The notes under the pieces are model-generated. The model was not told the DNA's origin and ran no database searches. It was given only the letters and a program-made list of their open reading frames with translations. The position numbers and the translations under genes are program-made. Source: an uncultured Eubacteriaceae bacterium (GTDB taxonomy: Bacteria; Bacillota; Clostridia; Eubacteriales; Anaerofustaceae). Taken from it: a stretch of 5,491 nt of DNA. Where the stretch lies: NCBI GenBank assembly GCA_947058225.1, contig CAMSGF010000069.1:1-5491 (forward strand). Reading direction: 5' to 3'. How positions within the stretch are numbered: the first letter of the stretch is position 1; each line of letters opens with the position of its first letter. Shown here one piece after another: positions 1-5,491 of the stretch.

Positions 1-61
1 TGAAAGAATACGGATATTCCATGCCTGATGCTCACCATGTACCGTAAAGAAATTCTCTTTG
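1..61. other. Unassigned edge sequence beyond the rplM break
   Basis: This stretch should encode the continuation of ribosomal protein L13 on the minus strand, but none of the three minus frames resembles L13. The expected LGRLAS...LRGKHKP block is absent. On the plus strand, frame 3 reads KEYGYSMPDAHHVP and then a TAA stop at 45-47, which could be the tail of an unrelated gene pointing rightwards. I do not recognise that tail and it is too short to assign. The simplest reading is a junction near position 61/62 joining rplM to foreign sequence, either by assembly or library chimerism or by a real rearrangement. Confidence 0.4.
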
Positions 62-145
62 TAGCCTCTTTCCTTTTGCATCTACTACATACCACTTCTT
101 TTCAATTTGGTCAGGGGAAGCAATTTTGGTTGTTTTTGTTAACAT
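32..145 (-). CDS. rplM: Ribosomal protein L13, 5' fragment with broken frame
   Basis: L13 is an early-assembling protein of the 50S ribosomal subunit, normally about 143-150 residues. Here the ATG at 145-143 follows a strong GGAGG (158-154) with an 8-nt spacer. The first 28 codons read MLTKTTKIASPDQIEKKW, then YVVDAKGKRL. The EKKWYVVDAKGKRL block matches the conserved L13 N-terminus (family pattern: RKWxVVDAxGKxLGRLA). After Leu28 the frame gives QREFLYGTW and a TGA stop at 34-32, with no trace of the conserved GRLAS or RGKHKP segments in any frame. The 5' end is therefore authentic rplM, but the gene is interrupted at about position 61. Because L13 is normally needed for good growth, a chimera at the sequence edge is more likely than natural loss. 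The expected next gene, rpsI, lies outside the window. The identity of the 5' part is very secure; the nature of the break is not. Confidence 0.8.
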   Translation of the reverse strand: MLTKTTKIASPDQIEKKWYVVDAKGKRLQREFLYGTW

Positions 146-189
146 TCCTTTAACCTCCGAAACGAAAAATGTGTTAATAATATCATACA

Positions 190-233
190 TTTATTTTAAA
201 ACACACGGGGCTAACGGTGTAATTTAAAATAAA
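190..233 (-). promoter_or_regulatory. Structured rplM leader hairpin (possible L13 autoregulatory element)
   Basis: Read on the minus strand, the rplM 5' UTR contains a long stem-loop. The arm TTTATTTTAAA (233-223) pairs perfectly with TTTAAAATAAA (200-190). After a 2x2 internal loop, ACAC (220-217) pairs with GTGT (206-203), leaving a 10-nt loop CGTTAGCCCC (216-207). No U-run follows on either strand, so it is not an intrinsic terminator. It lies between the predicted transcription start and the ribosome binding site, where L13 feedback regulation acts in other bacteria; an L13 leader RNA family is known upstream of rplM in low-GC Gram-positives. I cannot confirm membership in that family from sequence alone. 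The pairing is seen directly; the regulatory role is inferred. Confidence 0.5.
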
Positions 234-251
234 GTAAATATCAGCCTATTT

Positions 252-280
252 ATTTTATAAAATTTAGATAATATTGTCAA
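252..280 (-). promoter_or_regulatory. Sigma-A promoter for rplM
   Basis: On the minus strand a perfect -35 box TTGACA (280-275) is separated by exactly 17 nt from a -10 box TAAAAT (257-252, one mismatch to TATAAT). The predicted start of transcription is near position 245, giving a leader of about 100 nt before the rplM ATG. The -35 box begins only 10 bp after the truA stop codon. I see no terminator in between, so truA transcripts may also read through into rplM. This is the best promoter in the window. Confidence 0.8.
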
Positions 281-290
281 CAGTTTTTAC

Positions 291-1031
291 CTATAAATCA
301 TAAAAAACTCTGTTTAAATAAAGACCTTCAGGCCCTAAAGTGACTTTTGCAAGATTTCTGTCGCCTGTTTTTAAAATTTCTTCCACTCTCTCCACCTCAA
401 ATTTGCCCCTCCCTATGTCTACAAGAGTTGCCACAATAATTCTCACCATATTATATAAAAATCCACTTCCGCTTATCTTTATACTTATTATATTCCCATC
501 CTTTTGTATATCTATATCGTAAATTTCCCTTATAGTGCTTTTCACATTTGAACCTTTTTTGCTAAATCCTTTAAAATCATGCATTCCTATTAAATTAGAT
601 GCAGCATCTCTCATTTTAGCAATGTCCAAGTCATAAAAAATATGCGTCATTTTATTTAAAAATATAGGGTTCATTATATTTTTGTTATAAATATAATATA
701 TATATTCTTTTCCCTTCGCCGAATACCTTGCGTGAAAATCATCACCGACTTCAACTGCCGATATAACCCTTATATCCTTATTTAAATAATTATTGATTCC
801 AAATGGGATTTTTTCTATATCTATGCTTGAAGAAGTATAAAAAGAAGCAGTTTGACCTATCGCATGAACTTTACTATCAGTTCTGCCACTTCCATATATC
901 GTAACCTCTTCTCCAACAAGCCTTTCTACTGCCTTTTTTACAGCCTGTTCAATGCTTCTTCCTCCCTGTTGCGATTGCCACCCGACATAATTGGTCCCAT
1001 CATAACTTATTGTGATAAGTATATTTCTCAT
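291..1031 (-). CDS. truA: tRNA pseudouridine(38-40) synthase TruA
   Basis: TruA isomerises uridine to pseudouridine at positions 38, 39 and 40 in the anticodon stem-loop of many tRNAs, acting in the cytoplasm as a homodimer without cofactor. The 246-residue length is normal for the family. The N-terminus (ITISYDGTNYVGWQ) is the usual first strand and loop. The catalytic aspartate is Asp52 in GSGRTDSKVHA. Further family blocks are FHARYSAKGKEYIYYI (near 100-115), MHDFKGFSKKG (near 149-159), GSGFLYNMVR and the C-terminal GLYLNRVFYDL. The active-site motif reads RTDSKVHA where RTDAGVHA is most common; the catalytic residue is intact. The ATG overlaps the ecfT stop in an ATGA arrangement (1028-1031), with a GGAG (1045-1042) 10 nt upstream. 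This suggests translational coupling as the last gene of the ecf operon, the same position as in Bacillus subtilis. Confidence 0.97.
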   Translation of the reverse strand: MRNILITISYDGTNYVGWQSQQGGRSIEQAVKKAVERLVGEEVTIYGSGRTDSKVHAIGQTASFYTSSSIDIEKIPFGINNYLNKDIRVISAVEVGDDFHARYSAKGKEYIYYIYNKNIMNPIFLNKMTHIFYDLDIAKMRDAASNLIGMHDFKGFSKKGSNVKSTIREIYDIDIQKDGNIISIKISGSGFLYNMVRIIVATLVDIGRGKFEVERVEEILKTGDRNLAKVTLGPEGLYLNRVFYDL

Positions 1032-1843
1032 AATAAATACACTCCAAATACATTCAAAGTTACAACTCCCGCTATCATAAAGAAAGATATCATATAGCCA
1101 TATCTGTCTAAATAAGTATACTTTAATTCTTTAAGCCTCGTTCTGTTCTCCCCTCCCCTGTAACATCTCGCCTCCATCGCAAGAGCCAAATCTTCTGCAC
1201 GCTGAAATGCACTTAAAAACAGAGGGACTAAAACAGGGATTAAAGCCTTCGCCCTTCTTATCAAATTCCCGCTTTCAAAATCTGCTCCTCTTGACTTTTG
1301 TGCATTGATTATTCTGTTTGTTTCTTCCATAAGTGTTGGAATAAACCTAAGTGCAATGCTCATCATCATAGCCAGCTCGTGAGCATAATTTTTAAGTATG
1401 GGAACTTTCCCCATTAGATTTTCCATCCCGTCAGTCAAAGATATAGGCGATGTGACGAGAGTCATAAGAGATGTTCCGCAAACAAGTAAAACAATCCTTA
1501 TGGCCATTTTAACTGCGTTATATATCCCCTCTGTCGTAAGCTTAAATATTCCCCACTGGCATAACACATTATCCCCGGGTGTCATAAACATATTTAAAAC
1601 CACTGTGAACATTATTATAAAGACAATCGTCTTTATCCCCCTTAGTATATAACTAAGAGGTACCTTTGAAACTTTTATCGCAACAGACAATAATAAAAAC
1701 ATAAAAACAAAGCTATATACATTATTTGCAAAAAATAATAATATAACATATAAAAAAGTCATCATAAGTTTTGTTCTCGGGTCCATCTTGTGAATCGGTG
1801 AACCCGTTGGATAATATTGTCCTATCGTTATATCGTTTAACAT
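1028..1843 (-). CDS. ecfT: ECF transporter transmembrane coupling subunit EcfT
   Basis: EcfT is the membrane subunit of group II energy-coupling factor transporters. It joins the EcfA1-EcfA2 ATPase pair to interchangeable S components that bind vitamins such as riboflavin, folate or thiamine. The 271-residue protein starts with the typical GQYYPTGSPIHKMDPRTKL. Hydrophobic segments are visible near residues 26-57, 68-87, 108-130 and 247-271, with a long amphipathic cytoplasmic coupling region between about 140 and 240. That region holds the two short arginine signatures that dock into the ATPases: SRG near 184-186 (AQKSRGADFE) and AR near 225-226 (MEARCYRGGENRTR). The gene starts 3 nt after the ecfA2 stop with only a weak GAAAGG-type ribosome binding site, so translation is probably coupled to ecfA2. 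It overlaps truA by 4 bp. No S-component gene is present, as expected for the shared module. Confidence 0.95.
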   Translation of the reverse strand: MLNDITIGQYYPTGSPIHKMDPRTKLMMTFLYVILLFFANNVYSFVFMFLLLSVAIKVSKVPLSYILRGIKTIVFIIMFTVVLNMFMTPGDNVLCQWGIFKLTTEGIYNAVKMAIRIVLLVCGTSLMTLVTSPISLTDGMENLMGKVPILKNYAHELAMMMSIALRFIPTLMEETNRIINAQKSRGADFESGNLIRRAKALIPVLVPLFLSAFQRAEDLALAMEARCYRGGENRTRLKELKYTYLDRYGYMISFFMIAGVVTLNVFGVYLL

Positions 1844-1846
1844 ATT

Positions 1847-2695
1847 TTAACCTTTCTTTAAAACCCTTACTACCTCATTTATAACATCATCTTCTTTATA
1901 TAAATCGGTATCGACATCAAAACCTCTTTCCTTTAAAAGCAATAACAACTTCTTGCTTTCGGGAATATCAAGCCCTATATTCCCAAGCATCTTTATATTA
2001 TTAAATACATTCTTCGTTTCATCAAACATCTCAAGCTTTCCCTCATTAAACACCATTATCCTGTCAGCTATATTTGAAATATCATTCATAGAATGTGAAA
2101 CTAAAATTGTGGTTAAATTTTTCTTTTTGTGAAGTGTTTTTATATTCTCAAAAATTTCTTCCCTTCCTATCGGGTCAAGACCGCTTGCAGGCTCATCTAA
2201 AATGAGAACACTTGGCTTCATAGCAAGCACTCCCGCTATCGCAACCCTTCTTTTTTGACCACCGGATAAATTAAAGGGCGCTTTATCCTTATAATATTCA
2301 AAGTCAAGTCCGACAAGTTCCATAGATTCTTTTACGATACCCTCAATATCCTCATACCCCATATTCTTCGCCCCAAATGCAATGTCTTTGTATATAGTAT
2401 CTTCAAAAAGCTGATATTCGGGATACTGAAACACAACCCCGACTTTTTTTACCACATCTTTCATCATTATCCCATCCCCGTTTATATCCACACCGTCTAA
2501 AAGCACATGACCTGCTGTCGGCGACAAAAGCCTGTTTAAATGTTGTATAAACGTAGACTTCCCAGAACCCGTATGACCGATTATCCCTATAAACTCTCCG
2601 TCATTTATTTCAAAATTTATATCCTTTAACGCATCAAATGCAAAAATGCTGTGAAGAGCATATGTATGACTTAAATTTATACCTTTAACTGACAT
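1847..2695 (-). CDS. ecfA2: ECF transporter ATP-binding subunit EcfA2
   Basis: EcfA2 is one of the two nucleotide-binding subunits that power uptake through ECF vitamin transporters, working as a heterodimer with EcfA1 on the inner face of the membrane. All ABC ATPase motifs are intact in this 282-residue protein: Walker A GHTGSGKST (40-48), Q-loop Gln90 in FQYPEYQLF, signature LSGGQ (143-147), Walker B VLILDE ending in catalytic Glu168, and the H-loop His201 in VSHSMND. The PEYQLF version of the Q-loop segment, the N-terminal extension (LSHTYALHSIFAFDAL) and second place in the operon distinguish EcfA2 from EcfA1. The ATG at 2695 lies inside ecfA1 (19-bp overlap) and follows GGAGGA (2704-2699) at short spacing, supporting this start. 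Formerly annotated as cbiO2 or ybaE; nothing in the context ties it to cobalt. Confidence 0.95.
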   Translation of the reverse strand: MSVKGINLSHTYALHSIFAFDALKDINFEINDGEFIGIIGHTGSGKSTFIQHLNRLLSPTAGHVLLDGVDINGDGIMMKDVVKKVGVVFQYPEYQLFEDTIYKDIAFGAKNMGYEDIEGIVKESMELVGLDFEYYKDKAPFNLSGGQKRRVAIAGVLAMKPSVLILDEPASGLDPIGREEIFENIKTLHKKKNLTTILVSHSMNDISNIADRIMVFNEGKLEMFDETKNVFNNIKMLGNIGLDIPESKKLLLLLKERGFDVDTDLYKEDDVINEVVRVLKKG

Positions 2696-3522
2696 ATTTC
2701 CTCCGCTAATTCATCTATTGTAAGCACATCGTCTTTTATATTAATTCCTGATTTATTCATCTCATAAGAAACCCTTGTTGCAAACGGAGGCTCAAGACGA
2801 AGTTTCCTCAAAAACTCTACCTGTTTAAATACATCCTTTGGTTTCCCGTCATATTCAAGCTTTCCGTTGTTCATAATAAATATATTGTCACAATCGACTA
2901 TCTCATCCATATAATGCGTGATTAAAACGACAGTCGTATTTTTTTCTTTGTTAAGTCTTTTTATTGTGTTTAATACTTCAACCCTACCTTTTGGGTCTAA
3001 CATAGCCGTAGGCTCGTCTAAAATAATACATTCAGGCTCCATCGCCAAAATACCGGCTATCGCAATTCTCTGCTTTTGTCCACCTGAAAGCTCATGAGGT
3101 TTTTTATCTTTGTATTCATACATACCGACCATATTAAGCGCTTCATCAACCCTGCCCCTTAAGTCAGCGTGCGGCACACCCAAATTTTCCGGTCCAAATG
3201 CAACATCTTCTTCAACGATAGTCGCAACCATCTGATTGTCGGGATTTTGAAAAATCATGCCTGCCTTTTGTCTGATTTTCCATATATTTTCTTCATCTTT
3301 AGTGTTCATCCCTGATATTAACACATCCCCGCTTAATGGAAAATAAATCGCATTTAATAATTTTGCGATAGTAGACTTCCCCGAACCGTTATGTCCGATT
3401 ATTCCCACAAAATCACCCTTTTTTACATCAAACGATACATTGTCAAGCGCCAACACATCTTCCATCCCCTCTCCCGTCCTATACTTAAATGATACATTTT
3501 GTATGGAAATCATATTTTCCAT
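2677..3522 (-). CDS. ecfA1: ECF transporter ATP-binding subunit EcfA1
   Basis: EcfA1 pairs with EcfA2 to hydrolyse ATP for the ECF vitamin uptake system. The 281-residue protein has Walker A GHNGSGKST (43-51), Q-loop Gln92 in FQNPDNQ, signature LSGGQ (145-149), Walker B IILDE ending in Glu170, and H-loop His203 in ITHYMDE. The PDNQ motif after the Q-loop is typical of EcfA1. A C-terminal extension of about 45 residues after the ATPase core is the region that contacts the partner ATPase in this family. The ATG at 3522 is preceded by AGAGAGG (3535-3529) with a 6-nt spacer. An in-frame ATG three codons later lacks comparable spacing, so I keep the upstream one. It is the first gene of the ecfA1-ecfA2-ecfT-truA operon, with a candidate promoter about 60-90 nt upstream. 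In most relatives it follows rplQ directly; here an acetyltransferase gene intervenes. Confidence 0.95.
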   Translation of the reverse strand: MENMISIQNVSFKYRTGEGMEDVLALDNVSFDVKKGDFVGIIGHNGSGKSTIAKLLNAIYFPLSGDVLISGMNTKDEENIWKIRQKAGMIFQNPDNQMVATIVEEDVAFGPENLGVPHADLRGRVDEALNMVGMYEYKDKKPHELSGGQKQRIAIAGILAMEPECIILDEPTAMLDPKGRVEVLNTIKRLNKEKNTTVVLITHYMDEIVDCDNIFIMNNGKLEYDGKPKDVFKQVEFLRKLRLEPPFATRVSYEMNKSGINIKDDVLTIDELAEEICQLKV

Positions 3523-3581
3523 GATAAAACCTCTCTAAAACAATAAATAATATAAATATATTATCATAATTTATGTATATT

Positions 3582-3609
3582 TTTATAAAAAATATATAAA
3601 ATTTGTAAA
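3582..3609 (-). promoter_or_regulatory. Candidate sigma-A promoter for the ecfA1-ecfA2-ecfT-truA operon
   Basis: On the minus strand, TTTACA (3609-3604, one mismatch to TTGACA) is followed after 16 nt by TATAAA (3587-3582, one mismatch to TATAAT). Transcription would start near 3575 and leave a leader of about 50 nt before ecfA1. The surrounding spacer (3523-3742) is extremely AT-rich, so chance matches are easy and this call is moderate. No clear intrinsic terminator for the upstream acetyltransferase gene is visible in the spacer. Confidence 0.35.
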
Positions 3610-3742
3610 TAATTATATAGAACAACCTTTAATAGCTAATATAAATTTTCTATGGTAAAAATATAAAAAGTCCATTTTACCTAAATAATAATACATATTA
3701 ATTTCAATAACCATAATATATTTTTATATAATAAATTATTAT

Positions 3743-4312
3743 CTAATCATCAATATTTTTTATTAATTTTGCAGGTACTCCGCCAACTACAGTATCCTCT
3801 GCCACATCATTTGTAACAACGGCACCAGCTGCAATTATCGCTCCATCACCAATATTAACTCCGGCAAGTACCGTTGCATTTGAACCTATCCATACATTCT
3901 TACCAATATTTATCGGATACAGATACATATCTGCTCTGTTTTTTTGATTTTTGGAATGATTTATTGTAGCCAAAACAACATTGTGCCCAATAAGTGTCCC
4001 ATCTCCTATCGTAATTCCACCTTGATCCTGAAAACTGCATCCGGAGTTTACAAAAACATTTTTCCCAAACTTTATATTTTTTCCAAAATCAGAAAAAAAC
4101 GGCGGAAACAAATTAAACCCATCATCGATATCTTTTCCGATAAGTTCACTCATTATAGTTCTAATCTCACAAGGCTCATGATAACCTGAATTTAAATGTG
4201 ATGTTATCTTTATGCTTTCCTGACTTATTTTATGCATAAACTTATGATACTCACTTCCGCCTTTAACAAACTTTTCCTTTTCTATATAATTTAAAAAATC
4301 TTCCAAATTCAT
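3743..4312 (-). CDS. Sugar O-acetyltransferase, LacA/Maa hexapeptide-repeat family
   Basis: This 189-residue protein belongs to the left-handed beta-helix acetyltransferases related to maltose (Maa), galactoside (LacA) and NodL acetyltransferases, which move an acetyl group from acetyl-CoA to a sugar hydroxyl and act as trimers. Residues about 1-60 form the helical N-terminal region seen in Maa-type enzymes. From about 79 on, hexapeptide repeats follow ([50 protein letters not shown]), ending in the typical [13 protein letters not shown]. His119 in ATINHS aligns with the catalytic histidine of LacA, and the excursion loop [12 protein letters not shown] matches the family. The actual acceptor is unknown. 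The ATG at 4312 follows AAGGAGG (4326-4320) with a 7-nt spacer. The gene sits between rplQ and ecfA1, a place normally without a gene, after the rplQ terminator. That suggests insertion as a single cargo gene with its own expression. Family assignment is secure; the substrate is not. Confidence 0.9.
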   Translation of the reverse strand: MNLEDFLNYIEKEKFVKGGSEYHKFMHKISQESIKITSHLNSGYHEPCEIRTIMSELIGKDIDDGFNLFPPFFSDFGKNIKFGKNVFVNSGCSFQDQGGITIGDGTLIGHNVVLATINHSKNQKNRADMYLYPINIGKNVWIGSNATVLAGVNIGDGAIIAAGAVVTNDVAEDTVVGGVPAKLIKNIDD

Positions 4313-4371
4313 ATTCCATCCTCCTTGTTATAAATATTATAAATACAATAAAACAAATAATAAATAAACAT

Positions 4372-4377
4372 ATTATA
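4372..4377 (-). promoter_or_regulatory. Possible -10 box upstream of the acetyltransferase gene
   Basis: A consensus TATAAT on the minus strand lies about 60 nt upstream of the acetyltransferase start, just past the rplQ terminator. The hexamer 17 nt upstream (AATATA) is a poor -35 match. A second TATAAT (4341-4336) would start transcription almost on the ribosome binding site. The whole spacer is AT-rich, so this is weak evidence only. Some promoter is expected here, because the gene follows a terminator. Confidence 0.2.
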
Positions 4378-4417
4378 AACAACAAAATTTTATCTATATT
4401 TATATTACATATAACCT

Positions 4418-4454
4418 AAAAAAATTCAAGGAACAGTTAAAATAACTGTTCCTT
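4418..4454 (-). terminator. Intrinsic terminator of the rpoA-rplQ unit
   Basis: On the minus strand a perfect 12-bp inverted repeat, AAGGAACAGTTA (4454-4443) and TAACTGTTCCTT (4439-4428), encloses a 3-nt loop. It is followed after GAA by seven consecutive T residues (4424-4418). It begins 8 nt past the rplQ stop codon. Only the minus strand has the downstream U-run; on the plus strand the hairpin is followed by A residues, so it terminates leftward transcription only. It ends the ribosomal protein operon and separates it from the acetyltransferase and ecf genes. Confidence 0.9.
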
Positions 4455-4462
4455 AAAAAATC

Positions 4463-4828
4463 TTATTCTTCATTAGCTACATCAGCTTCTACTAATTCCA
4501 ATATAGCTTCTTCAGAACCATCACCGAGTCTGGTTCCGAGTTTATAAATTCTTGTGTAGCCACCGTTTCTGTTTTCATATCTTTTTGAAACATCTGTGAA
4601 CAGCTTTTCTACAACGCCTTTGTCATATATATAAGACAATGCTCTTCTTCTATCGTGCAAAGTACCCTTTTTGCCGAGAGTAATCATCTTTTCTACTTCT
4701 CTTCTTACTTCCTTAGCCCTGCAAAGAGTTGTAGTGATTCTCTCGTATTTAATACAATCTGTCACTAATCCCCTTAACATAGCTTTTCTTTGAGGAGTAG
4801 CTTTGCCTAACTTTCTGTATCCGGACAT
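4463..4828 (-). CDS. rplQ: 50S ribosomal protein L17
   Basis: L17 is a component of the large ribosomal subunit, located near the peptide exit tunnel. The 121-residue length is typical for the bacterial protein. The N-terminus [21 protein letters not shown] matches the family's RKLGRTxxQRKAMLRxL block. It is followed by the conserved [22 protein letters not shown] and, near the end, [26 protein letters not shown]. The short tail EADVANEE is acidic. The ATG at 4828 has a near-perfect AAGGAGG ribosome binding site starting 12 nt upstream. Only 13 bp separate it from the rpoA stop, so both are on one transcript, as in nearly all Bacillota. A strong intrinsic terminator follows 8 nt after the stop codon. 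Confidence 0.98.
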   Translation of the reverse strand: MSGYRKLGKATPQRKAMLRGLVTDCIKYERITTTLCRAKEVRREVEKMITLGKKGTLHDRRRALSYIYDKGVVEKLFTDVSKRYENRNGGYTRIYKLGTRLGDGSEEAILELVEADVANEE

Positions 4829-4841
4829 ATCTTCCTCCTTA

Positions 4842-5491
4842 TTATTCTTCTCCCTGCCTAAATGATAAGCCTATTTCAGCAAGTTTTTTCTTTATTTCAT
4901 TTAAAGATTTCTTTCCTAAATTTTTAACCCTGCCCATTTCATCTTCAGTTCTTGAGATTAATTCTTCAACAGTGTTTATGTTTGTTCTCTTTAAACAGTT
5001 GCTTGAACGAACGGAAAGTTCTAATTCATCAATAGACATTTCCAAAACTTTTTCCTTTTCATTTTCTTCTCTTTCAACCATCAAGCTTGATTCAGGCAGA
5101 CTTGCATTCATTTCTATGAATAACTGCAAGTGGTCATTTATAACCTTTGATGCTAATGACACAGCTTCCTTTGGCATAATAGTTCCATCAGTCCAAACCA
5201 TAATGCTTAATTTGTCATAGTCTGTTATATTTCCTACTCTTGTGTTTTCAACAGTGTAGTTTACTTTCTTTACAGGAGTAAAGATACTGTCAACAGGAAG
5301 TGTACCGATAGGCATCCCTTCAACTTGATTTTTTTCACTTGGAACATATCCTCTCCCTGAATCAATGGTGATAGTCATATCTAAATTTCCATCTTCCATA
5401 AGTGAAGCGATATGCAAGTCGGGATTAATTATTTCAACATCTGCATCATGAATAATATCCCCTGCGGTAACATTACATTCACCGATTTTTC
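4842..5491 (-). CDS. rpoA: DNA-directed RNA polymerase subunit alpha (5' end outside window)
   Basis: The alpha subunit nucleates assembly of RNA polymerase through its N-terminal domain and contacts DNA UP elements and activators through its C-terminal domain. About 215 codons are visible. The frame stays open through the right edge and its first residues ([15 protein letters not shown]...) are internal to the N-terminal domain, so roughly the first 100 residues of a normal protein of about 315 are missing. The visible part includes [12 protein letters not shown] and [10 protein letters not shown] of the N-terminal domain, then an acidic linker ([13 protein letters not shown]). The C-terminal domain follows, with the DNA-contacting RSSNCLKR block (equivalent to Arg265, Asn268 and Lys271 of E. 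coli) and [14 protein letters not shown] of the helix-hairpin-helix. It ends LSFRQGEE and stops at 4842. A TTG at 5417 could be mistaken for a start but is an internal leucine in the conserved PDLHIA motif. rplQ follows directly. Confidence 0.97.
   Translation of the reverse strand, partial: KIGECNVTAGDIIHDADVEIINPDLHIASLMEDGNLDMTITIDSGRGYVPSEKNQVEGMPIGTLPVDSIFTPVKKVNYTVENTRVGNITDYDKLSIMVWTDGTIMPKEAVSLASKVINDHLQLFIEMNASLPESSLMVEREENEKEKVLEMSIDELELSVRSSNCLKRTNINTVEELISRTEDEMGRVKNLGKKSLNEIKKKLAEIGLSFRQGEE

Noticed and set aside
32..40. Recoding of the TGA that ends the rplM fragment (as Trp or selenocysteine)
   Set aside because: The sequence on both sides of the TGA does not resemble L13 and there is no selenocysteine context. 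UGA also serves as the ordinary stop of ecfT in this window.
340..522. Plus-strand open frame inside truA
   Set aside because: It lies wholly antisense to a well-supported truA gene and has no recognisable motif. The same applies to the plus-strand frames at 852-1097, 1398-1652, 3944-4189 and 4972-5220.
1028..3522. Cobalt transporter (cbiO/cbiQ) reading of the ecf genes
   Set aside because: The genes have the rplQ-truA context, the two distinct ATPases (PDNQ and PEYQLF types) and no cbiM/cbiN. This is the shared vitamin ECF module rather than a dedicated cobalt system.
3654..3681. Inverted repeat GGTAAAA / TTTTACC with a 14-nt loop, considered as a terminator of the acetyltransferase gene
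   Set aside because: The stem is only 7 bp and AT-rich, the loop is large, and no U-run follows on either strand. Such repeats are expected by chance in this AT-rich spacer.
4842..5417. A short rpoA starting at a TTG at 5417
   Set aside because: The frame is open to the window edge and the residues upstream (EIINPD) are conserved alpha subunit sequence. The TTG encodes an internal leucine.

Overview
This window is a stretch of conserved housekeeping chromosome from a low-GC, Gram-positive bacterium (Bacillota, most likely an anaerobic clostridial or Tissierellia-type lineage; I cannot name the genus). The evidence is AT-rich intergenic DNA, strong AGGAGG-type ribosome binding sites, and the gene order rpoA - rplQ - ecfA1 - ecfA2 - ecfT - truA - rplM. 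That order is the classic end of the ribosomal protein supercluster in Bacillus and Clostridium. Every gene I accept lies on the minus strand, so transcription runs from the right edge to the left edge. UGA is used as a normal stop (it ends ecfT), so the standard bacterial code applies.

Right part (4418-5491): the 3' two thirds of rpoA (RNA polymerase alpha) is followed 13 bp later by a complete rplQ (ribosomal protein L17). A perfect 12-bp hairpin with a U-run closes this transcription unit.

Middle right (3523-4417): a LacA/Maa-type hexapeptide-repeat O-acetyltransferase gene sits between rplQ and ecfA1, flanked by AT-rich spacers of about 150 bp and 220 bp. It is the only gene in the window that does not belong to the usual order and looks like an insertion. 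A plausible promoter for the downstream operon lies in the left spacer.

Middle left (291-3522): ecfA1, ecfA2, ecfT and truA are tightly packed (19-bp overlap, 3-bp gap, 4-bp ATGA overlap) and form one operon. The first three encode the shared energising module of a group II ECF vitamin transporter: two ATPases plus the membrane coupling subunit. Substrate-binding S components would be encoded elsewhere. truA encodes the tRNA pseudouridine synthase for positions 38-40.

Left edge (1-290): a near-consensus promoter starts 10 bp past the truA stop. It is followed by a leader of about 100 nt with a long hairpin, then the ribosome binding site and first 28 codons of rplM (ribosomal protein L13). 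The rplM frame then stops resembling L13 and runs into a stop codon. Positions 1 to about 61 do not look like rplM, which suggests an assembly chimera or a real rearrangement at the window edge.

I see no CRISPR array, insertion sequence, tRNA/rRNA gene or clearly new multi-gene system. The points most worth a second look are the broken rplM, its structured leader, and the inserted acetyltransferase.
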